A stretch of 52,862 nucleotides of DNA, from NCBI GenBank assembly GCA_016208165.1, contig JACQYL010000118.1, forward strand, positions 1-52,862, written 5' to 3'. Below the pieces are notes generated by a model. That model saw nothing but the letters and a program-made list of their open reading frames with translations, did not search any database and was not told the DNA's origin. Position 1 is the first letter of the stretch; each line of letters begins with the position of its first letter. Shown piece after piece: positions 15,728 through 23,612 of the stretch. The position numbers were made by a program, and so were the translations under genes. Source of the DNA: Deltaproteobacteria bacterium (GTDB taxonomy: Bacteria; Desulfobacterota; Desulfarculia; JACQYL01).

Positions 15728-18175
15728 ATGAGAAGGAGATGGTGCGAGTTGCACGTAACACATGGTAAATTGAAAGAAAAGCCGAAAATTGGCGTCTTTG
15801 TATGTCATTGCGGACTGAACATCGGCGGCGTGGTGGATGTACAGAAAGTGGCCGATTTCGCCGCGACACTTCCGGATGTGGCATTCGCTTCCGCAAATCT
15901 CTACACGTGCTCTCAGCCGGGCCAGGAGGAGATAAAAAAGGCCATTCGGGAAAAGGATCTCAATCGGGTGGTGGTTGCCTCGTGCACACCCCGTCTTCAC
16001 GAACCCACTTTCAGGGCGGCGTGTGAGCAAAGCGGATTGAATCCCTATCTGTTCGAGATGGCCAACATCCGGGAACACTGCTCGTGGGTGCACCTCTACG
16101 ACAAAGAGGGCGCGACTCAAAAGGCCATGGACCTGGTTCAGATGGCCGTGACGCGATCGAGGCTTCTGGAGCCACAGGTCGAAAGCTCCGTTCCCGTAAT
16201 CGATCGGGCGCTGGTGATCGGCGGTGGAGTTGCCGGCATTCAGGCCGCCCTGGATTTGGCGGACTCCGGGTTCAAGGTCTACCTCGTGGAACGCACTGCG
16301 AGCATCGGCGGCCGTATGGCCCAGATCGACAAGACGTTTCCCACCATGGACTGTTCTATTTGTATACTCGCCCCGAAAATGGCGGAGGTGGGTCGGCATC
16401 CCAACATTGAATTGCTTACCATGAGTGAAGTGGAGAAGGTGGAAGGGTATGTAGGCAATTTTAGAGTGAAAGTAAGACGTAAAGCCCGTTACGTGACGGA
16501 TGACTGCACCTCTTGCGGGGATTGCGTCAAGGAATGCCCCCAACTTGCTCCCGATGAATTTAACGAGGGTCTCTCGACACGTCGCGCCATTTTCATCCCT
16601 TTCGCTCAGGCCGTGCCCTCGTCGTATGTGATCGACATGGATCTATGCCTGAATAAAGAAGGGATCGTGGCGTGCGACAAGTGTTTTCACGCCTGCAAAG
16701 CCCGTTGTATTGACTTCTCCCAAAAGGAGGAAGAACTCGAACTGGACGTCGGCGCCATCATCGTGGCCACCGGGGTGGATGTGTATGATCCTTCTCCCCT
16801 CACGGAAATCGGGTACCGCAGGTTTCCCAATGTCATTACCAGTCTTGAGTTCGAACGACTCATCAATGCCGGCGGTCCCTCTCAGGGAAATTTGATCCGG
16901 CCTTCGGACCAGACGGCGCCCAAAAGGGTGGCCTTTCTTCAGTGCATCGGCTCCCGATCCACTCGCGCCAACAAATATTGCAGCAATATCTGCTGCATGA
17001 ACACCATCAAAGATTCCCTGTTGATCAAAGAGCACTGGCCCGAAACGGAGATCAAAGTTTTCTATATCGATATACGCGCGTTCGGAAAGGGCTTCGAAGA
17101 CCTGTTTCGACGGGCAAGGCGGGAGGGCGTCGAATTCATTCGCGGCATTCCCGGAGAGATCATCGAGGACCCGGAAACCCACGACCTCACTCTTATCGGT
17201 GAAAATATGCTCCTGGGCGAGTGGTATAAGTACCAGGTGGATATGGCGATCCTGAGCGTAGGCATCGAACCCCGGAGGGACAGTAAGCATCTCCAGCAAA
17301 TCTTGAATCTTTCGACGGGGAAAGACGGCTTCTTTCTTGAAGCTCATCCCAAACTCAGACCGGTGGACACGGCCACGAGCGGCATCTTTTTGGCCGGCGG
17401 CGCGGAAGGACCGAAGGACATTAAGGACAGCGTCACTCAGGCCAGCGCGGCCGCCAGCCGGGCGGGCATTCTCATGACTCGGGGCGAGGTGAAGGTCGAG
17501 GCCATTACCGCTCGCGCGGACCCCGAGAAGTGCACCGGTTGCGGGATGTGCGTCGAAGTGTGCCCGTATAAGGCGATTCGTAAGGACGACGAAACGGGAG
17601 TCATCCATATTATTGAAGCCTCGTGCGCCGGGTGCGGAACGTGCGCCGCCGAATGCCGATTCGGGGCCATCAAAATGCGTCACTACAGCGACGAGCAAAT
17701 CTATGCTCAGATCGCTTCCGTAACCCGACAAGCCTCGGAAAAGAAAATCGTGGCTTTCTGTTGCAACTGGTGCTCGTATGCCGGCGCTGACTTTGCCGGG
17801 GTGAGCCGAATTCAATATCCTTCCCAGGTGCGCATTATTCGAACCATGTGCTCGGGAAGGGTCAGCATGGATTTCATCCGGTTTGCCTTTGCCCGGGGAG
17901 CCGGCGCGGTGCTGGTCAGTGGCTGCCACCCGGCGGATTGCCACTATATCAACGCCAACATGCAGACGGAAAAGCGGGTAAAGCGGCTCTGGAAGGAGAT
18001 GCAGAAAAAAGGGCTCGACGTTGATCGTTTACAGCTGGCTTGGATCAGCGCAGCCGAGGGGCGCCGTTTTGCGGGGGTCATCCAAAAGATGGCGGATCAC
18101 CTCGAGCAGGTTTCCGGGAAAGAGCTTCAAAAGACCCGTGCTGCATACGAGAAGTTTCTCGGGAAGGAGCCTTGA
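15728..18175 (+). CDS. hdrA: Heterodisulfide reductase subunit A fused to MvhD
   Basis: An 815-residue cytosolic flavin and Fe-S protein. Visible in order: an N-terminal HdrA region with VCHCGLNIGG and ASCTPRLHEPTFR; the FAD Rossmann motif VIGGGVAGIQAALDLADSG (about 161-179) with GGRMAQIDKTFPTMDCSICILAPKM; an inserted cluster motif CTSCGDCVKECP; a flavoprotein core with FLQCIGSRS and IFLAGGAEGPKDI; two ferredoxin motifs (CTGCGMCVEVCP and CAGCGTCAAEC, about 600-645); and a C-terminal MvhD domain (FCCNWCSYAGADFAG, CSGRV, GCHPADCHY). HdrA is the flavin bifurcation site and MvhD is its electron entry. Start: AAGGAG lies just inside the ATG 15728 and before TTG 15749, so TTG 15749 may be the true start. 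Cysteines stand where some relatives have selenocysteine. Confidence 0.94.
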   Translation: MRRRWCELHVTHGKLKEKPKIGVFVCHCGLNIGGVVDVQKVADFAATLPDVAFASANLYTCSQPGQEEIKKAIREKDLNRVVVASCTPRLHEPTFRAACEQSGLNPYLFEMANIREHCSWVHLYDKEGATQKAMDLVQMAVTRSRLLEPQVESSVPVIDRALVIGGGVAGIQAALDLADSGFKVYLVERTASIGGRMAQIDKTFPTMDCSICILAPKMAEVGRHPNIELLTMSEVEKVEGYVGNFRVKVRRKARYVTDDCTSCGDCVKECPQLAPDEFNEGLSTRRAIFIPFAQAVPSSYVIDMDLCLNKEGIVACDKCFHACKARCIDFSQKEEELELDVGAIIVATGVDVYDPSPLTEIGYRRFPNVITSLEFERLINAGGPSQGNLIRPSDQTAPKRVAFLQCIGSRSTRANKYCSNICCMNTIKDSLLIKEHWPETEIKVFYIDIRAFGKGFEDLFRRARREGVEFIRGIPGEIIEDPETHDLTLIGENMLLGEWYKYQVDMAILSVGIEPRRDSKHLQQILNLSTGKDGFFLEAHPKLRPVDTATSGIFLAGGAEGPKDIKDSVTQASAAASRAGILMTRGEVKVEAITARADPEKCTGCGMCVEVCPYKAIRKDDETGVIHIIEASCAGCGTCAAECRFGAIKMRHYSDEQIYAQIASVTRQASEKKIVAFCCNWCSYAGADFAGVSRIQYPSQVRIIRTMCSGRVSMDFIRFAFARGAGAVLVSGCHPADCHYINANMQTEKRVKRLWKEMQKKGLDVDRLQLAWISAAEGRRFAGVIQKMADHLEQVSGKELQKTRAAYEKFLGKEP

Positions 18176-18177
18176 TT

Positions 18178-18648
18178 ATGTCCGTCAAAAAGGTATGGAC
18201 CATATTCGATCGAAGCCAGCTTTATGAATGCTATGAGTGTTCCAGATGCAGTGGAAGCTGTCCGGCTACTCTGGCCCACCATGGCTTGGGACCGCGGAAA
18301 ATCTTGCTCAAATGCCTTCAGCAGGGCCAGGAGGCCGTCATCGAAGACCCCGCCATCTGGTACTGTACCACTTGTATGGTGTGCCAAGATCGGTGTCCGC
18401 AGGAAATCAACATACCGGAACTGTTGACCGGGCTCTGAAACATCGGCGCACAAAAAGGCAATGTTCCGGAAAAGGTAAAATTCGCCGTCGAGAAAATCGC
18501 CAAGACGGGAAGATCCCTGCTCACGTTCCGGGTCGAGCGTGAACGCGAACGTTACGGCTTGCCGCCTTTGCAGGAGATCGACACCGATGAAGTCTCCAGG
18601 ATTCTCACGGAGACGGGATTTTTCAAAGATCTGAAAATAGTTCTCTAA
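18178..18648 (+). pseudogene. hdrC: Heterodisulfide reductase subunit C interrupted by an in-frame TGA
   Basis: Codons 1-86 encode an HdrC-like dicluster ferredoxin: C18-C21-C24-C28 (CYECSRCSGSCP) and C63-C66-C69-C73 (CTTCMVCQDRCP), ending IPELLTGL. Codon 87 (18436-18438) is TGA. The same frame then runs on for 69 codons to TAA 18648, reading NIGAQKGNVPEKVKF...RYGLPPLQEIDTDEV...GFFKDLKIVL, which resembles the normal C-terminal part of bacterial HdrC. Both halves match in frame, so it is a single-codon lesion (CGA to TGA is simplest), a sequencing error, or recoding. No good SECIS-like stem follows. The truncated product would keep both clusters. It links HdrA to HdrB in the complex. If the TGA is real, annotate CDS 18178-18438. 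Confidence 0.85.
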
Positions 18649-18677
18649 CCTGCCAATTCGTATACGGAACCCGTAAG

Positions 18678-19601
18678 ATGTCATTAAAATACGCCTTTTT
18701 TCCCGGTTGCGTCATTCCGACAAAATATCCGCATTTTGAACGTGCTACAAGGGCTGTGGCCGAGATCTTGAATGTAGAGCTCGTGGACTTGCCTTTCAGC
18801 TGCTGTCCGCCCACTTCCAACATGAAACTCGTGCATTACGATTCATGGTTGGCCCTGGCGGTGCGTAACCTCTGTATAGCCGAAGAGCAGGGTTTGAATA
18901 TCTTGACGACGTGCACCGGCTGCGTCAGCACGCTCAAAGAGGCGAACCATATTATGCAGGAAAGGCCGAATCGGCGTCGCAAGGTGAACCGCATACTCAA
19001 GAAGGTTGGAAAACAGTACGAAGGCACCATACAAATCAAACACTTGCTGGACGCGCTCTATGACGACGTCGGTCTGGACGCCATTGCCGAAAAGTGCGTG
19101 TACAACTTGAATATGAAGATCGCGTGCCACTATGGCTGCCACCTGTTTCGACCCTCCTACATCCTTTATCCGGAATTCCTGTCTCCCGCGCACAGCTATG
19201 TACCCACCTCGATGGAAGAGATCATCGAGGTTTTAGGCGGGGAGCCCGTAGATTTCATGCGGAGGTTCTTGTGTTGCGGGTATCCTCTGGGTGCAAACGT
19301 GGACGAAGACGGTTCGTACGACATCCTTCGCGAGAAACTGCACTACATCAACGCCTCGAGCGCGGAACTCATTTCGGTTGCGTGCGCATCGTGCTTCGAG
19401 CAGTTCGAATTGGGCCAGGTGATGATCAAAAAGAAGTACAAAGAGAGCTATGAATTTCCCACGTTGTATATTTCTCAGCTGATAGGCCTGGCCATGGGGT
19501 TGGGGCACAAAGAGCTGGGGCTCAAAGAACACATCCATAAAGTCAAAAGACTTCTCCCCAAGCTGGAAGAACGGGGCGACGAGAAACGAGCCTCCATATA
19601 G
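18678..19601 (+). CDS. hdrB: Heterodisulfide reductase subunit B
   Basis: A 307-residue protein with the two CCG domains that bind the non-cubane [4Fe-4S] clusters in HdrB. Domain 1: FFPGCVIPTKYPHFE, then FSCCPPTSNMK, then TTCTGCVSTLKEAN. Domain 2: ACHYGCHLFRPS, then FLCCGYPLGANVDED, then ACASCFEQFELGQ. HdrB is the site that reduces a disulfide or other two-electron acceptor; in non-methanogens that acceptor is generally unknown. The full length and intact cysteines argue that the complex is functional, which makes the broken hdrC upstream suspicious as a sequence error. Follows hdrC after 29 bases in the same operon. Confidence 0.93.
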   Translation: MSLKYAFFPGCVIPTKYPHFERATRAVAEILNVELVDLPFSCCPPTSNMKLVHYDSWLALAVRNLCIAEEQGLNILTTCTGCVSTLKEANHIMQERPNRRRKVNRILKKVGKQYEGTIQIKHLLDALYDDVGLDAIAEKCVYNLNMKIACHYGCHLFRPSYILYPEFLSPAHSYVPTSMEEIIEVLGGEPVDFMRRFLCCGYPLGANVDEDGSYDILREKLHYINASSAELISVACASCFEQFELGQVMIKKKYKESYEFPTLYISQLIGLAMGLGHKELGLKEHIHKVKRLLPKLEERGDEKRASI

Positions 19602-19677
19602 ACGGGGTGCCGTCCAAGACGTGGTGAGGTCGACGGCGGGGCGGGGCCTTTGATATCCTTCAGGAGTACAATTTGCC

Positions 19678-20229
19678 GTGTACGAAAATCAGAAATACGA
19701 ACCCGGTAAGAGACGCAGGAAAGGCTTGGTCCACTCTGTCTTCGGAACAGGACCCGGCAAAACAAGCCGGGCCGTGGGTCTGGCCGTGCGAATGGTTGGC
19801 GCCGGCGGCAAGGTCACGTTCGTTCAATTCATGAAATCCGGGGATTCGGCGGAGGTGGGGGTCCTGAAACAACTGCCGGGGATGCAATACCTCTGTCCCG
19901 GGACGATGCCTTTCATTTTGCCCAAAGGACCCAAGGCGGAACACTACAATCATGCTCAGAAAGCGATGGCCTGGTCATATGAACACTCGCGGAACGAGTG
20001 TGACCTTCTGATCTGCGACGAGATTCTAGATGCTTTGTACTTCAATCTGGTGAAACCGGATCAGCTGAAGGAACTGATTGTGGGGAAACGGGAGGAAACG
20101 GAGCTGGTTCTCACTGGAGCCTTTTTGCCGCAGGAGGTCGCGGCGCTTTCGGACTATGTAACTCAATTGATCCAGATCAAGCATCCCTATTACACAGGCG
20201 TCGACGCGCGAAAGGGGATTGAGTATTAG
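19678..20229 (+). CDS. cobO: Cob(I)yrinic acid a,c-diamide adenosyltransferase (CobO/BtuR type)
   Basis: A 183-residue protein of the CobA/CobO/BtuR adenosyltransferase family, which makes adenosylcobamides from ATP and cob(I)amide. Start is GTG 19678, with AGGAG 9 bases upstream. The family P-loop, usually GNGKGKTT, reads GTGPGKTS here: the GxGxGKT frame is kept but the first lysine is Pro. Later motifs VTFVQFMKSG, DLLICDEILDAL and LVLTGAFLPQEV fit the family (usually DEINxAL and LILTGR). Lies 76 bases after hdrB and before a strong terminator, so it may be the last gene of the kor-hdr operon. The motif drift makes a changed specificity possible. Confidence 0.85.
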   Translation: MYENQKYEPGKRRRKGLVHSVFGTGPGKTSRAVGLAVRMVGAGGKVTFVQFMKSGDSAEVGVLKQLPGMQYLCPGTMPFILPKGPKAEHYNHAQKAMAWSYEHSRNECDLLICDEILDALYFNLVKPDQLKELIVGKREETELVLTGAFLPQEVAALSDYVTQLIQIKHPYYTGVDARKGIEY

Positions 20230-20290
20230 CCGCGCGGTATGGCGTGCGCTTGTTGTGCGGTCGGGCGTGTCCGAATAGGACAGCGGAACA

Positions 20291-20320
20291 CGAAAAGGCG
20301 AACCTCGGTTCGCCTTTTCG
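20291..20320. terminator. Bidirectional terminator between convergent cobO and surface-protein gene
   Basis: CGAAAAGGCGAAC / GTTCGCCTTTTCG forms a 13-bp stem around a 4-base loop (CTCG). It sits between convergent genes (stops at 20229 and 20340) and can end both transcripts. The stem core AAAAGGCGAACC matches the terminator at 8967-9002, which also lies 20 bases after a VPGM-signal gene. Confidence 0.87.
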
Positions 20321-20339
20321 TTGGTGCTACGCCTGATTA

Positions 20340-20972
20340 TCAAAGGCCGTGGGTATGGCGGCGCCGGATAAAGAGGACTGCGGCTACAATCAATAGAATG
20401 CCTGCAGCCGCCAGACCGCCTCCGGTCATTCCGGGGACCTGTTCCGGGTTGCCTCCACCATCCTCGGGGATCGTTCGGGAGAACACTCGGACCCGGTCTT
20501 CCTCATCCACGACACACGGTTGTTGATTTTCATCTACCTCGGGGGTGCCGATGGTTAGGAAGGCCGTGTTGTCTATGCTTCCGGTACTGTTAATCGTCCG
20601 CTTCCACGTGAACTGGATCGGAGGATCTCCAGGCTGAGGCACGGGAGGGTACCCGTCTTGAGGGAAAGCAGCCGACTGACTGCCCGTGGCGGGCCACCTG
20701 AGTCCGCTTTGGGGATCCGAGACGATATAATACGTCCAATCCCCACCCCCATCGGGAGGGTTTTCCACCGTCAGACAGTACGTTACCTCGGTGCCGGGTT
20801 CCACGATGAGATAGTGTTCCGTTCCGCACTCGTCGCCCAACCCCACCGTTTTTTCAAACCTGAGGTTCGGTACCACCGTGCAGTTGCTTGTCGCGCCGTA
20901 CACAATGCAAGGCAAAATCAAAAGATATAGAAAAGCAGAAAGAAACACCCATTTGTGAAGGCCTTTCATCAT
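20340..20972 (-). CDS. Second exosortase-sorted surface protein with VPGM-type signal
   Basis: A 210-residue exported protein with signal sequence MMKGLHKWVFLSAFLYLLILPCIVYG and one DUF11-like beta domain at about 33-150 (LRFEKTVGLGDECGTEHYLIVEPGTEVTYCLTVENP). The C-terminal tail at about 179-208 is VPGMT, a helix GILLIVAAVLFI, then RRRHTH. This matches the tail of the protein at 9023 (VPGMT ... GILxI.A...FIRRRHxH), so both should be substrates of the one exosortase in the window although 11 kb apart. Start has AAAGGAGAAG upstream. A probable promoter (TTGTTA, 17 bases, TAGAGC) and an AGATAC/GTATCT inverted repeat at 21058-21075 lie upstream. Confidence 0.82.
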   Translation of the reverse strand: MMKGLHKWVFLSAFLYLLILPCIVYGATSNCTVVPNLRFEKTVGLGDECGTEHYLIVEPGTEVTYCLTVENPPDGGGDWTYYIVSDPQSGLRWPATGSQSAAFPQDGYPPVPQPGDPPIQFTWKRTINSTGSIDNTAFLTIGTPEVDENQQPCVVDEEDRVRVFSRTIPEDGGGNPEQVPGMTGGGLAAAGILLIVAAVLFIRRRHTHGL

Positions 20973-21057
20973 AACGCTTCTCCTTTCTTCATGAGGAAGG
21001 CGCTCTTAACTTCTTTCTCTTGTTGCTCTATCGTTGCACAATCTTTTTAACAAATCA

Positions 21058-21075
21058 AGATACTTCTTAGTATCT
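21058..21075. promoter_or_regulatory. Inverted repeat upstream of the second VPGM gene (possible operator)
   Basis: AGATAC-TTCTTA-GTATCT is a perfect 6-bp inverted repeat with a 6-base spacer. It lies directly upstream of the likely -35 box of the leftward surface-protein gene, where an activator would bind. Chance occurrence cannot be excluded. Confidence 0.35.
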
Positions 21076-21152
21076 GGCGACATGCCAAGAAAAAGAAACT
21101 TTTGGTCCGAAGACCTAAAGCCTTTGCGGGATATAAAGAAGGGAGTTGTCCG

Positions 21153-21452
21153 CTATTCCTTATCCGTGTTTTTTGAAGCGGCAGTGTTGTTAAGGGCGGT
21201 GTCGATGAGTTCAAGCAAAGAGGTGAGCTTGGGTTTGGCGGGAGCATCAAACTGCTTTTTCCATTCCACCTCGGTCAGAATCTCTTTTAGAAAAGATTCC
21301 ACCGGAAATCGATCTCTCCAGCAAGCGAGGGCGCGGGTGCACGGCAGTCCCGAAACCTCAATCCGGCAATAAGCGAACGTAATCAAGGCGCCGAGTTTGG
21401 GACATCGGATTAGAAGTTCGTCATGTTGCTGATGCAAGGTCGATGATGACAA
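21153..21452 (-). CDS. Small conserved protein with cysteine-rich N-terminal half
   Basis: A 99-residue protein, start TTG 21452 chosen because GAGGG lies 5 bases upstream and no ATG follows. The N-terminal half has CPKLGALITFAYCRIE and GLPCTRALACWRDRFPVESFLKEIL, with four cysteines (CP, YC, PC, AC) arranged like a small metal- or cluster-binding site; the C-terminal half is helical and ends in a polar tail. I believe this is a real, recurring Desulfobacterota small protein, but I cannot name it. No signal peptide, so cytosolic. Confidence 0.6.
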   Translation of the reverse strand: MSSSTLHQQHDELLIRCPKLGALITFAYCRIEVSGLPCTRALACWRDRFPVESFLKEILTEVEWKKQFDAPAKPKLTSLLELIDTALNNTAASKNTDKE

Positions 21453-21488
21453 GAATCCCTCGTTACAAGAATGTATGACAAAAAGTAT

Positions 21489-21528
21489 GAAAAAGGGTTG
21501 ATTCGGGAGAGTATCGTTCTCCCGAATC
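21489..21528 (-). terminator. Rho-independent terminator of the TrpB2 gene
   Basis: On the minus strand an 11-bp perfect stem (GATTCGGGAGA / TCTCCCGAATC, 7-base loop, 21500-21528) is followed by AACCCTTTTT. It lies about 28 bases past the stop of the TrpB-like gene. Confidence 0.88.
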
Positions 21529-21556
21529 GGTTACTAAGCATAGTGTAGATAACAAC

Positions 21557-22930
21557 CTATTCAGCCGGTGGGAAACCCTTGATCGCTTCCAACGCCCGTT
21601 GAATCTCTTCGTCTGGAAGCTTGTAGTCGGTCAGTTTTCCGGAGAAGTATGCATCGTACGCCATCAGATCCACAATGCCGTGTCCGCTCCAGTTGGCCAG
21701 AATGACCTTTTCCTTGCCCTCTTCTTTTGCCTGCCTGGCTACGTCCAGGATACAAGCCAGGGCGTGGTTGGTCTCGGGGGCCGGTATGAAGCCTTCCGTT
21801 CTTGCCCATTGAACACCGGCTTCAAACGTTTTCAGGTTATCGTATGCTCTCGCTTCCACCAGACCTTCGTGAACCAGATGGCTGATGATGGGAGCCATGC
21901 CGTGGTAGCGAAGACCTCCGGCATGAATCGGAGCCGGGATAAAGTCGTGCCCCAGGGTGTACATGGCCAGGAGCGGGGTGGTTTGGAGCGTGTCGCCGAA
22001 GTCGTAAGCGAAAGGCCCTCGGGTCATGGTTGGACAGCTTGTGGGCTCGGCTCCAATAATCTGGATCTGTTTCCCACCGATCTTGTCCCGGACGTACGGC
22101 AGGCAGAGGCCTGCAAAATTGCTCCCCCCTCCGGCGCATCCGATCACCACGTCCGGATATTCGTTCAACATGCGCATCTGTTTTTGGGCTTCCAATCCGA
22201 TGATGGTCTGGTGCAGAAGGACATGATTCAACACGCTGCCCAAAGAGTATTTGGATGCTCCTCCGCTCGATACGGCGTCTTCAATCGCTTCACTGATCGC
22301 AATGCCCAGGCTTCCCGGCGAATCCGGGTTTTGTTGCAGAATCTTTCGTCCGGCATTGGTATCCGAACTGGGGCTCGCGACGCAATTCGCTCCCCAGGTC
22401 TCCATCATCAGGCGGCGGTACGGTTTCTGGTGGTAGCTGACTTTTACCATGTATACCCGGCATTCGATGCCGAAAAAATTACAGGCAAACGCAAGCGCGC
22501 TTCCCCACTGACCGGCTCCGGTCTCGGTGGCAATCCGTTTTGTTCCGGCCATCTTGTTGTAATAGGCCTGAGCAACGGCCGTGTTAGGCTTGTGTGATCC
22601 CGGAGGGCTGACTCCTTCGTTCTTATAATAGATACGAACCGGGGCTTTCAGCACCTTCTCCAAACGGCGCGCCCTGTACAAGGGGGTGGGGCGCCAAATC
22701 TTATAGATGCCAAGCACTTCTTCAGGAATGTCAATCCAACGCTCGGAGCTGACCTCCTGTTCAATTAATTTCATCGGAAAAATGGGGGCCAGATCGTCAG
22801 GACCCACCGGCTGACCAGTGCCCGGGTGCAATGGCGGCTTCATGGGAGTCGGCATATCCGCCAATATGTTGTACCATTGCGTGGGCATGTCAGCTTCATT
22901 GAGAAACACCTTTACCTGTTCCATGAACAC
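21557..22930 (-). CDS. trpB2: TrpB-like PLP enzyme (TrpB2 class)
   Basis: A 457-residue PLP-dependent protein of the TrpB2 type, longer than classical TrpB (about 400). The PLP lysine is in [21 protein letters not shown]; the phosphate-binding glycine loop is [14 protein letters not shown]; the family pair [16 protein letters not shown] and [18 protein letters not shown] is present. TrpB2 condenses serine with indole, often without a TrpA partner. No other trp gene is near, so indole salvage or a moonlighting beta-replacement is possible. The leader contains CACCCT/AGGGTG (23011-23032) as a small hairpin. A strong terminator follows, so it is monocistronic. Confidence 0.93.
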   Translation of the reverse strand: MFMEQVKVFLNEADMPTQWYNILADMPTPMKPPLHPGTGQPVGPDDLAPIFPMKLIEQEVSSERWIDIPEEVLGIYKIWRPTPLYRARRLEKVLKAPVRIYYKNEGVSPPGSHKPNTAVAQAYYNKMAGTKRIATETGAGQWGSALAFACNFFGIECRVYMVKVSYHQKPYRRLMMETWGANCVASPSSDTNAGRKILQQNPDSPGSLGIAISEAIEDAVSSGGASKYSLGSVLNHVLLHQTIIGLEAQKQMRMLNEYPDVVIGCAGGGSNFAGLCLPYVRDKIGGKQIQIIGAEPTSCPTMTRGPFAYDFGDTLQTTPLLAMYTLGHDFIPAPIHAGGLRYHGMAPIISHLVHEGLVEARAYDNLKTFEAGVQWARTEGFIPAPETNHALACILDVARQAKEEGKEKVILANWSGHGIVDLMAYDAYFSGKLTDYKLPDEEIQRALEAIKGFPPAE

Positions 22931-23612
22931 TCCTTCCCTATGGCCTCAGTGGTTATGTCGAATTAACCTCAGACTCACGTAACTCGTAACAAGTCCTTAA
23001 ACCGGCTTTCACCCTCAAATCCCTCAGGGTGTCTTTTCACACTATGGGGGTCCGGAACAACGACGATCTCCGGCGCCGTCTCTGACCTTTTCCGTAATGG
23101 ATTTCATCGCCGGATTTCCACAACGTTCGTTTTCAATCACTTGACAGCTCGTAGAGCCATGGGAACAGCGAATCAGGATTCATCGAACTTTTGCATCAAC
23201 CATGGTTTGTTGTCAAGCAACTGAGACGAATAGAGCGGATATTTAACGTCAGGATGCCGTTCAGGGCGTCATTATCCGCGGTCCCGGAAGGTTCAGAATA
23301 CACCCGGAAACGCGACCCATTTCAAGGGCCGTACACCGCGAAACGATTGCACACAATACCCCCGAGGAGATCGCTGTTTCGAGCCATCCCGGCGTAGCAA
23401 GCGTATGTCCCGATTTGCGGTCTCCCGCGGCGCCGCCAGGGATCCGGAATCCTATGGGTTCATTGAATTTTTTTGGATTCCGGATCTCACCACGTTCGTC
23501 CGGAATGAGGTCTCTGGAATTGCGACCCTGTCCCGTATCGCGGCGATTCCGCGATTCGAGGTACGGGACAGGGAAAATGAGTGTTTAGATCGTAGCAGGT
23601 GCGATACCCGGT
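22931..23612. repeat. Gene-free region with REP-like inverted repeats
   Basis: The right part is repeat-rich. A perfect 12-bp inverted repeat GATCCGGAATCC (23441-23452) / GGATTCCGGATC (23475-23486) overlaps a second, ATTCCGGA (23477-23484) / TCCGGAAT (23499-23506). A third long hairpin pairs 23526-23537 (CCCTGTCCCGTA) with 23562-23573, and contains an inner 7-bp stem ATCGCGG/CCGCGAT. The last sits 40 bases past the stop of the unknown gene at 23613 and could act as its terminator or mRNA stabiliser. The left part, 22931-23430, has only the leader of the TrpB2 gene and no convincing frame. Confidence 0.65.

Noticed and set aside
18439-18465. A SECIS element for selenocysteine at the hdrC TGA
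   Set aside because: The only stem is 5 bp with a 17-base loop and lacks the small apical loop expected of bacterial elements; the residue is not in a redox motif.
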